5,686 nucleotides of DNA, from the NCBI GenBank assembly GCA_903928615.1, contig CAIYRJ010000097.1:1-5686 (forward strand), read 5' to 3'. Made by a program: the position numbers and the translations under genes. A model generated the notes under the pieces. The model worked only from the letters and a program-made list of their open reading frames with translations, ran no database searches and was not told the origin of the DNA. This DNA is from an uncultured Actinomycetes bacterium. GTDB taxonomy: Bacteria; Actinomycetota; Thermoleophilia; Miltoncostaeales; Miltoncostaeaceae. How positions within the stretch are numbered: position 1 is the stretch's first letter; each line of letters opens with the position of its first letter. Of the stretch, positions 1 to 4,418 are shown piece after piece.

Positions 1-129
1 GTCGCCGCCATCGCCGCCGACAACGACCTGACCGTCCTGCACTTCGACAAGCACTACCCGATCATCGCGCAGCGGTCGGGCCGGGATGTGCGCGTCGAGT
101 GGCTCGCGCCGTCGAAGTCGCTGGCCTGA
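1..129 (+). CDS. PIN-domain (VapC-type) toxin, C-terminal fragment
   Basis: Only the last 42 codons are in the window; the reading frame is open from base 1 and stops at TGA 127-129. The visible residues fit the end of a PIN-domain ribonuclease: a helix (AAIAADNDL), a beta strand, then HFDKHYPIIA with an aspartate (visible residue 16) in the place of the fourth metal-binding acid, followed by a last strand (VRVEWL). PIN toxins of VapBC systems are Mg-dependent endoribonucleases that cut tRNA or rRNA. The first three acidic residues and the partner antitoxin would lie to the left and cannot be checked. The gene converges on a second PIN toxin of the opposite strand, with 46 bp between their stop codons. 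The family call rests on a short tail, so it is likely but not certain. Confidence 0.72.
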   Translation, partial: VAAIAADNDLTVLHFDKHYPIIAQRSGRDVRVEWLAPSKSLA

Positions 130-166
130 TCAGGCCGTCCCCTCGGGCGCTGGCGCACGCCGCCCG
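123..166. terminator. Possible terminator region between two convergent PIN genes
   Basis: A perfect 14-bp palindrome (ggcctgatcaggcc, 123-136) spans the stop codon of the left gene. It is followed by a 6-bp GC stem (cgggcg 144-149 with cgcccg 161-166, 11-nt loop). Both lie between convergent genes, where a shared terminator is expected. There is no T-tract on either strand, so this is position plus weak structure, not a recognised intrinsic terminator. Confidence 0.25.
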
Positions 167-175
167 GACCGCGTG

Positions 176-580
176 TCACATGGGGGTGGTCACCGTGACC
201 GCGTGCTCGCGCGCGGCCTCGGCCTGCCGCTCGTCATAGGTGACGAACCCCAGGAGGCCCGGGCCCAGGTCGAGGGCCACGGACAGGTGCAGGGCATCGA
301 GCGTGCGGAGCGCCGCCGGCAGCATGGTGCCTGCCCGCTCCAAGTGGACCCGCTGCAGCGGAACGATGTCGAGGGTGGAGAGGATCGCCCGGGCCCTCTC
401 GGTGAGGTCGGGATCCACGCGGCGCACCGCCCGCAGCACCTCGGCCTCGGCCAGGTCGGACGTGACGAGGCGATCCTCGCGCGACTCCTCCCAGCGGTAC
501 ATCGCCGCGCTATGGGGCTCGCGCAGCACCAGCTTCACGATGGCCGACGAGTCGAGATACCACGCGCGCGTGGCGCTCAG
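176..580 (-). CDS. vapC: VapC-type PIN-domain ribonuclease toxin (CTG start)
   Basis: A complete 134-residue PIN toxin, a normal VapC length. The acidic residues expected of the PIN metal site are visible: D10 in YLDSSAIVK, E45 or E47 in SDLAEAEVLR, D95 in LDALHLS and D116 in VTYDE. The family cleaves tRNA or rRNA with Mg2+ and halts growth when released by its antitoxin. The frame stays open far upstream, but there it runs inside the antitoxin in another frame. No ATG, GTG or TTG lies near the PIN start, and the catalytic D must sit close to the N-terminus. The only suitable start is CTG at 580-578, overlapping the antitoxin TGA as CTGA, with GAGGA about 6 nt upstream. This implies translational coupling to the antitoxin. 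Function is confident; the start is inferred. Confidence 0.88.
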   Translation of the reverse strand: MSATRAWYLDSSAIVKLVLREPHSAAMYRWEESREDRLVTSDLAEAEVLRAVRRVDPDLTERARAILSTLDIVPLQRVHLERAGTMLPAALRTLDALHLSVALDLGPGLLGFVTYDERQAEAAREHAVTVTTPM

Positions 581-849
581 CGGGGGTCCTCGTCGCGCAT
601 CTCGGCGATCACGTCGCCAAGGGCCTGGCGCCGGCCACGGGCGGGGGGCGGCCCGACCTCGGCGATCGTGCGCGTGGCGGGGCGCAGCAGGCCGGCATCC
701 TCGAGGTCGGCCAGGCGATCGCCCGACAGGGGAAGGATCTGCGCCACCGGCGTGCCGTTGTCGGTGATGATCATCCGCTCGCCGGCGGCGGCCCGCGCCA
801 CCACCGCGGAGGCGTTCTGCTTGAGCGCCCTGATGCCGATTGATGACAT
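577..849 (-). CDS. Phd/YefM-family antitoxin of the VapBC-type module
   Basis: A 90-residue antitoxin. Residues 1-45 match the Phd/YefM fold: IGIRALKQNASAVVARAAAGE, then a beta strand and turn (MIITDNGTPVAQILPL). This N-terminal half dimerises and binds operator DNA. The C-terminal half is acidic and proline/arginine-rich (IAEVGPPP, ending GDVIAEMRDEDPR), as expected for a flexible tail that wraps around and blocks the toxin. It is the first gene of a two-gene operon; its TGA overlaps the start of the PIN toxin. I chose ATG 849-847 because the conserved domain begins right there and a TACGGT box lies 7 nt upstream, which suggests a leaderless transcript. An in-frame ATG at 933 would add 28 residues of no family character. 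Pairing of a Phd-type antitoxin with a PIN toxin is common. Confidence 0.87.
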   Translation of the reverse strand: MSSIGIRALKQNASAVVARAAAGERMIITDNGTPVAQILPLSGDRLADLEDAGLLRPATRTIAEVGPPPARGRRQALGDVIAEMRDEDPR

Positions 850-856
850 GTGCTTC

Positions 857-862
857 ACCGTA
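857..862 (-). promoter_or_regulatory. Putative -10 box (TACGGT) of the antitoxin-vapC operon
   Basis: On the minus strand TACGGT lies 7 nt before the ATG at 849 and fits the actinobacterial TAnnnT -10 pattern. No convincing -35 box is seen. The distance would place transcription start at or next to the ATG, giving a leaderless mRNA. Confidence 0.4.
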
Positions 863-891
863 GCACGCCGAATCAGGCCCTCGCGCCGGAG

Positions 892-977
892 TGGGGATTG
901 CCCCAACACACCCCGCGGGCTTTCTGAAAGCATTGGGGCGGAGAGGCAGCCCGTCCATGGGCCGTCTCCCGCCCCGA
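892..977 (+). promoter_or_regulatory. Leader with mutually exclusive hairpins upstream of the DUF1254 gene
   Basis: Four segments can pair in alternative ways. Segment 1 (892-896, tgggg) pairs with 2 (901-905, cccca). Segment 2 (900-906, gccccaa) also pairs with 3 (933-939, ttggggc). Segment 3 pairs with 4 (971-977, gccccga) in an extended stem that also holds gaga 941-944 with tctc 965-968 and gccc 949-952 with gggc 959-962. Thus 1:2 plus 3:4 excludes 2:3, the layout of an attenuator or riboswitch. A small hairpin gcttt-ctg-aaagc (919-931) sits in the middle. The Shine-Dalgarno sequence follows at 989-995. I recognise no known riboswitch core, and GC-rich DNA makes chance pairing easy. Confidence 0.35.
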
Positions 978-1001
978 CCTCCCGAAGCGGAAAGGTTCTC
1001 C

Positions 1002-3146
1002 ATGAAGCGCAAGGCCATCGTCCGTGCCGCCGGCATCAGCGCCGCGGCGCTGATCGCGACCATCCCGGCCACCGCGTCGGCCCTGCCCAAGGGCCCGCCG
1101 TCGCCGCTCACCAACCCGGCGGCCATCACCGAGCTCGCCGCCGACGCCTACACCTGGGGCGTGGCGCCGGAGTTCGTGTACCGCTTCCTCAAGTACAACG
1201 CGCTGCGCACTGCCCCCGTGAACATGCTGGGCGGCAAGGGCACCCAGGCGGCGGCCTGGAACAACCTGGCCACCAACGCCGGCGATGCCTCGGTGCTGTA
1301 CCTCAACTCGATGCTCGACCTCAGCGGGCGCAAGTACCCGTCGAGCCAGAACGGCGGCACCAAGGAGCTTGTGCTCACCGTGCCCCCGTCGGCCAACAAC
1401 TACTACGTGGTGAACGTGCTCGACTCGTTCATCAACTCGACCGGCAGCATGGGCACGCGCACCACGCCGTCGAACAAGCGCCAGACCTACCTGGTGGTGG
1501 GCCCCACCTCGCAGTACGCGAACAAGCGCACCGCGCGCATCGGGGGCAAGGTGTTCCGCGTGATGACCCAGGACACCAACCTGGGCTGGATCCTCATCCG
1601 CATCCGCGCCGATTCGCTGGTTCCGTCGAGCAACCCGGCGTCGGTGAACGCCGTGGACGAGACCGTGGTGAAGCGCTTCGCGCTCAACACGCTGGCGCAG
1701 TACCAGCGCAACCGCTACCGCCCCATCTACCCCAAGACCACCTCGTACCCGCCGAGCAACCAGCAGATCCAGCGCTCGCAGAAGTGGGCCAACGCGCCGG
1801 CGCAGGCGACGGCCTTCATGGCGCAGCTCGGGCAGTCGCTCGCGCAGAGCCCCATGCCCTCGCGCAACACCGGCATCGGCAACACGCCGCTCAAGCTGCT
1901 TCCGGCATGGGTGGTGCCGCAGGCGAACGCGAAGAAGCTCTACCAGAACCCGTCCTTCGGGCAGGAGCGCCAGCTCAGGCTGCTGAAGCCGCTCGGCCTC
2001 ACGGCGAAGGGCTGGAAGCTGCCGCGCAACTGGGGCACCGACCAGCTCAACGCCCTGCAGGCGGGCTACGAGAAGGGTGACGCCGGGATCACCGATCTCT
2101 CGACGGCGGTGGGCGTCTCGGCCGCCACCAACTACTGGAGCTTCCTCAACACCAACATCGGCACCTACCCGAACAACCTCCTGGGCTATGCCTTCCGGGC
2201 CGTGATCGTGCAGGAGGGTGGCTCGGCCAACGTGCCGCCCGATGCGGTGTACGCGCAGATCAACCAGACGGCGGGCACCACGGCAACGCAGATGGTGGGT
2301 GACAGCACCTACTCGATGACGTTCACGCCGCCACCGGCCCCCGGCGCGCCGCTGCCGGCCAACGGCACCATGCCGCCGATGGTCAACGACTCCTCGGGCA
2401 ACCCGAAGGGCTTCTGGTCCGTGCACCTGTACCAGACCGACCCCACCGAGTCGAAGGCGCCGTACCTCACCCAGGCCAGCGTGCTGAACCTCGCCTACTC
2501 GCAGGCCAACCAGACGGTGGTGTCGGTGGACGCCTCGGCCGAAACCATCACGGTGAACATGCCCACGTGGGGCGGCGCGCCCATTGCCAGCACGCCGATC
2601 TTCTTCGGCACCGGCGCGAGCGCCTATGGGTTCAAGCCCAACACGCCGTACTACGTGGCCACCACGCCCACGACGAGCGGCTCGGGGTCGACGGCCACCT
2701 ACACCTTCAAGGTGTCGGCCACCTGGCAGCAGCAGCTCTCCCCGGGGAACGTGCCGATCCAGGGCCCCGATGGCACGCCCGCCAACATGGTTGACATCCA
2801 GGCCGGGTCGGGAACCCTGCAGTGGGGGCCGATCCAGCCGGTGTCCCAGCTGGGATCGCAGCAGCTCACCTCCGGGCAGTTGCAGAAGAACGCCGACGGG
2901 TCGGTGACCCTGTGGATCGGCCCGACGCTGCCCGCGGGCGCGCCGGCCACCAACTGGCTGCCGTCGCCCTCGCAGGCCTACTACCAGCAGGTGTACGGCA
3001 AGGCGGGCATGCCCACCAACATCCGGCCGCTGCTGCGCATGTACTACCCGACGCCCGGCAGCGACACCGAGCCGTCCATCCTGAAGCCGCCGAGTGGCTC
3101 CATGCAGTCGACGTGGGTGCCGCCGTTGGTCACGAAGGTCGGCTAG
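1002..3146 (+). CDS. Exported DUF1254/DUF1214 domain protein with inserted beta domain
   Basis: A 714-residue exported protein of unknown function. It starts at ATG 1002 with ggaaagg 6 nt upstream, and a Sec signal peptide follows (basic MKRK, hydrophobic 10-22, likely cut after A27 in ATASA). Residues about 44-170 match DUF1254: AYTWGVAPEFVY, a DxSVLYLNSMLDLS segment (DASVLYLNSMLDLS), LTVPPSANNYYVVNVLDSF, and TYLVVGP. Residues about 390-707 match DUF1214: NNLLGYAFRAVI, VPPDAVYAQI, GFWSVHLYQ, then NADGSVTLWIG, NWLPSPS, LLRMYYPTP and TWVPP. These proteins are usually roughly 450-500 residues; the extra length is mainly a block at about 505-615 that splits DUF1214. No catalytic motif is recognisable. 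The protein probably acts outside the membrane. An in-frame upstream ATG at 891 would bury the signal peptide and is unlikely. The gene stands alone between divergent and convergent TA operons. Confidence 0.87.
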   Translation: MKRKAIVRAAGISAAALIATIPATASALPKGPPSPLTNPAAITELAADAYTWGVAPEFVYRFLKYNALRTAPVNMLGGKGTQAAAWNNLATNAGDASVLYLNSMLDLSGRKYPSSQNGGTKELVLTVPPSANNYYVVNVLDSFINSTGSMGTRTTPSNKRQTYLVVGPTSQYANKRTARIGGKVFRVMTQDTNLGWILIRIRADSLVPSSNPASVNAVDETVVKRFALNTLAQYQRNRYRPIYPKTTSYPPSNQQIQRSQKWANAPAQATAFMAQLGQSLAQSPMPSRNTGIGNTPLKLLPAWVVPQANAKKLYQNPSFGQERQLRLLKPLGLTAKGWKLPRNWGTDQLNALQAGYEKGDAGITDLSTAVGVSAATNYWSFLNTNIGTYPNNLLGYAFRAVIVQEGGSANVPPDAVYAQINQTAGTTATQMVGDSTYSMTFTPPPAPGAPLPANGTMPPMVNDSSGNPKGFWSVHLYQTDPTESKAPYLTQASVLNLAYSQANQTVVSVDASAETITVNMPTWGGAPIASTPIFFGTGASAYGFKPNTPYYVATTPTTSGSGSTATYTFKVSATWQQQLSPGNVPIQGPDGTPANMVDIQAGSGTLQWGPIQPVSQLGSQQLTSGQLQKNADGSVTLWIGPTLPAGAPATNWLPSPSQAYYQQVYGKAGMPTNIRPLLRMYYPTPGSDTEPSILKPPSGSMQSTWVPPLVTKVG
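2514..2846 (+). other. Inserted beta-rich segment inside the DUF1214 domain
   Basis: Residues about 505-615 of the exported protein lie between the FWSVHLY and NADGSVTLWIG blocks, which are normally separated by only about 30-40 residues in DUF1214 proteins. The segment alternates beta-type stretches with G/T/P-rich turns: VVSVDASAETITVNM, TPIFFGTG, TPYYVATTP, ATYTFKVSAT, then VDIQAGSGTLQWGP. The order strand, FxTG, PYYVxT, YTFKVSA, GSGT resembles small beta domains found in phage structural and bacterial surface proteins. That resemblance is from memory; the boundaries are estimates. Confidence 0.55.
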
Positions 3147-3517
3147 GAGGAAATCCGCGCGCGCACCCAGGCGGCCAGGTCGTCGAAGTCCGACGACCCG
3201 GCCGCCACGCGCACGGTGATGTCCACGGCGTCATCGTCGGGCACCTCGAGTCGCACGCCGTTGAGGTCGAGGGTCAGCACCAGGGCGAGCCAGCCGAGCC
3301 GCTTGTTGCCGTCCACCAGGGGGTGGTGCGCCACGATCGAGTGCATCACGCTCGCGGCCTTCGCCGCGAGGTCGGGGTAGGCGTCCTCACCGAACACCGT
3401 GGTGGCCGGTCGTGCTGCTGCGGCAGCGAGCAGGCCGGCGTCGCGCACCACCAGGCCGAGGCGCTCGCAGATCATCAGCAGGTCCTCGGCCTCGAGGAAC
3501 CGCTGCGGGTGGGTCAC
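3143..3517 (-). CDS. doc: Doc-type (Fic/Doc) toxin of a type II toxin-antitoxin pair
   Basis: A 124-residue protein, nearly the length of phage P1 Doc. It holds the death-on-curing core helix-loop HHPLVDGNKR at residues 64-73: catalytic H65, D69, N71, K72 and R73. The Lys in place of the second Gly of AMP-transferring Fic proteins fits Doc, which phosphorylates elongation factor EF-Tu and so stops translation. Position 67 is Leu where the motif usually has Phe. Upstream are the expected FGEDAYPDLAAKAASVMHSI helices, and downstream the LALVLTLDLNGV helix. The start is GTG 3517-3515, overlapping the antitoxin TGA as GTGA, so the two are translationally coupled; GAGG only 1 nt ahead makes a poor independent ribosome site. 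Its TAG overlaps the TAG of the converging DUF1254 gene. Confidence 0.9.
   Translation of the reverse strand: MTHPQRFLEAEDLLMICERLGLVVRDAGLLAAAAARPATTVFGEDAYPDLAAKAASVMHSIVAHHPLVDGNKRLGWLALVLTLDLNGVRLEVPDDDAVDITVRVAAGSSDFDDLAAWVRARISS
3170..3206. terminator. Strong 37-nt hairpin inside the 3' end of doc, possible bidirectional terminator
   Basis: The left arm 3170-3185 pairs with 3191-3206 around a 5-nt loop (3186-3190). Fifteen of 16 positions are Watson-Crick on the plus strand, with one A-C mismatch (3177/3199). On the minus strand that position becomes a G-U wobble, so all 16 pair. It lies 23 bp past the stop of the DUF1254 gene and covers codons for residues about 104-116 of Doc. No long T-tract follows on either strand; the minus strand has only a short TTT further down. 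The position suits a terminator for the rightward transcript. Confidence 0.45.
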
Positions 3518-3720
3518 GCCTCGCCGAGGCGGCGCACGACGTCGCCGTAGCGATCGAGGGCCCAGTCGAGGGACCGCTCCACCTGCGCGCGGTGACCCTC
3601 GCGTGCGGCCTTCTCCACCAGCGCCTGGCGCAGCACGTCGTTCTTCGACAGGCCGGAGCGCCGGGCGAGTCGGTCGAGCAGGTCCTGCTCGGCGTCGGAG
3701 AGGCGCAGGTTCATGGCCAT
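3514..3720 (-). CDS. Ribbon-helix-helix antitoxin partner of Doc
   Basis: A 68-residue protein read as a ribbon-helix-helix (RHH, Arc/CopG/MetJ-type) antitoxin. MNLRLS (residues 3-8) is the DNA-binding strand, DAEQDLLDRLARRSG helix 1, the turn with GLSKNDVL opens helix 2 (KNDVLRQALVEKAARE), and the tail RAQVERSLDWALDRYGDVVRRLGEA is a charged helix likely to bind and block Doc. Dimers of this fold bind short palindromes and repress their own operon; suitable sites lie directly upstream (3728-3749). I chose ATG 3720 because a TACCAT box sits 6 nt upstream, pointing to a leaderless mRNA; ATG 3714 (two codons later) is possible. The frame is open back to 3888, but that part runs through the operator and the divergent gene. 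It overlaps doc by 4 bp. Confidence 0.88.
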   Translation of the reverse strand: MAMNLRLSDAEQDLLDRLARRSGLSKNDVLRQALVEKAAREGHRAQVERSLDWALDRYGDVVRRLGEA

Positions 3721-3726
3721 GGACAG

Positions 3727-3732
3727 ATGGTA
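3727..3732 (-). promoter_or_regulatory. Putative -10 box (TACCAT) of the RHH-doc operon
   Basis: TACCAT on the minus strand fits TAnnnT and ends 6 nt before the ATG at 3720, so transcription would begin at the start codon. Five of its six bases lie within the first TGGTACCA palindrome, so a repressor on that site would block it. No clear -35 is visible. Confidence 0.5.
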
Positions 3733-3749
3733 CCAGTGTGGTACCACAC
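3728..3749. promoter_or_regulatory. Tandem TGGTACCA palindromes, likely operator of the RHH antitoxin
   Basis: TGGTACCA occurs at 3728-3735 and again at 3739-3746, exactly 11 bp apart, about one helical turn. The second copy is the core of a perfect 14-bp palindrome (3736-3749, gtgtggtaccacac). Adjacent short palindromes on the same DNA face are the classic binding sites of ribbon-helix-helix dimers. The first copy overlaps the antitoxin -10 box; the second lies upstream of it. The site is also in the promoter region of the divergent nitroreductase gene. Confidence 0.68.
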
Positions 3750-3771
3750 CGTGATCGGGCCGTCGCGCCGC

Positions 3772-3777
3772 TACCCT
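3772..3777 (+). promoter_or_regulatory. Putative -10 box (TACCCT) of the nitroreductase gene
   Basis: TACCCT fits TAnnnT and ends 6 nt before the ATG at 3784, with no Shine-Dalgarno sequence in between, the arrangement of leaderless actinobacterial genes. The -35 region would fall near 3749-3755, directly at the edge of the TGGTACCA operator. Confidence 0.45.
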
Positions 3778-3783
3778 CCGCGC

Positions 3784-4377
3784 ATGACAGATATTCCCCT
3801 CAGCCGCGACGCCCAGGAACTGCTCTTCCTCGAGGCCCGGAGCGCGAACAGCTTCACCGACGAGCCGGTCACCGACGACCAGCTGCACGCGATCTGGGAC
3901 CTCCTGAAGTGGGCGCCCACATCGGGCAACACCAACCCGCTGCGCATCCTCTACCTGCGCTCACCCGAGTCGCGTGAGCGCGCGGTGGCGCACCTGGCCG
4001 AGGGCAACAGGGCGAAGACGCGCACGGCGCCCATGACCGCCCTGCTGGCGGCCGACCGCGACTTCCACGAGTTCGTGCCGCAGCTGTTCCCCGCACGGGC
4101 CGAGCAGGCCGAGTCCTACGCCAAGATGGAGGGGCGCGCGGAAATGGCGTACTTCAACGCCACGCTGCAGGCCGCGTACTTCATCCTCGCAGTGCGGGCC
4201 ATCGGGCTGGCCGCCGGACCCATGAGCGGGTTCGACTACCCCGCGATGGATCGCGAGTTCTTCCCCGATGGCCGCTACGCATCGGTGCTGGTGGTCAACT
4301 TCGGAATGCCCGGCCCCGACGCGTGGTTCCCGCGCCTGCCGCGCCTGGAGTTCGACCAGGCCGTCACGATCATCTAG
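3784..4377 (+). CDS. RutE/HadB-type nitroreductase-family flavin reductase (malonic semialdehyde reductase-like)
   Basis: A 197-residue protein, almost exactly the length of E. coli RutE (196), and similar along its whole length. Blocks shared with RutE as I remember it: LKWAPTSGNTNPLRI (residues 41-55), the FMN-binding entrance; FNATLQAAYFILAVRAIGLAAGPMSGFD (124-151); and the C-terminal RLPRLEFDQA. The family uses FMN and NAD(P)H; RutE reduces toxic malonic semialdehyde to 3-hydroxypropionate in pyrimidine breakdown. No other rut gene is in view, so the substrate here is not fixed; a quinone or nitro-compound reductase is possible. It is cytoplasmic, with no signal peptide. ATG 3784 is chosen from the protein alignment and the -10 box 6 nt upstream. 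It is divergent from the RHH-doc operon and followed 41 bp later by the propeller gene, possibly on the same transcript. Confidence 0.88.
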   Translation: MTDIPLSRDAQELLFLEARSANSFTDEPVTDDQLHAIWDLLKWAPTSGNTNPLRILYLRSPESRERAVAHLAEGNRAKTRTAPMTALLAADRDFHEFVPQLFPARAEQAESYAKMEGRAEMAYFNATLQAAYFILAVRAIGLAAGPMSGFDYPAMDREFFPDGRYASVLVVNFGMPGPDAWFPRLPRLEFDQAVTII

Positions 4378-4385
4378 CGTCCGAA

Positions 4386-4403
4386 CCGCCCCCACCGCCC
4401 CCA
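4386..4403 (+). repeat. Two tandem copies of ccgccccca in the spacer before the propeller gene
   Basis: The 9-mer ccgccccca is repeated directly at 4386-4394 and 4395-4403 and is followed by cccc. The stretch has G-runs of 5, 5 and 4 on the minus strand. It fills the short spacer between the nitroreductase stop and the GGAGG ribosome site at 4408-4412. No function is shown by the sequence. Confidence 0.5.
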
Positions 4404-4418
4404 CCCCGGAGGACACCC

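Noticed and set aside
891..1001. Upstream ATG of the DUF1254 gene at 891
   Set aside because: It would place 37 residues before a clear Sec signal peptide, and ATG 1002 has a good ribosome site.
176..1129. VapC frame extended upstream to an ATG, giving 317 residues
   Set aside because: The added residues run through the antitoxin in another frame and into the DUF1254 gene; PIN toxins start just before the first Asp strand.
86..2080. Long plus-strand open frame of 664 codons across the antitoxin operon and the DUF1254 gene
   Set aside because: It is rich in R, H, A and G with no domain pattern, crosses two well-supported genes in other frames, and is a product of GC-rich DNA.
873..2426. Long minus-strand open frame of 517 codons opposite the DUF1254 gene
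   Set aside because: Low-complexity R/V/G/H composition and complete overlap with a gene that has a signal peptide, ribosome site and recognisable domains.
3721..3888. N-terminal extension of the RHH antitoxin to 3888
   Set aside because: The extension crosses the palindromic operator and the start of the divergent nitroreductase and has no RHH character.
4386..4412. G-quadruplex on the minus strand of the C-rich spacer
   Set aside because: Only three runs of at least four G are present, plus shorter GG; a canonical four-run motif is not met.
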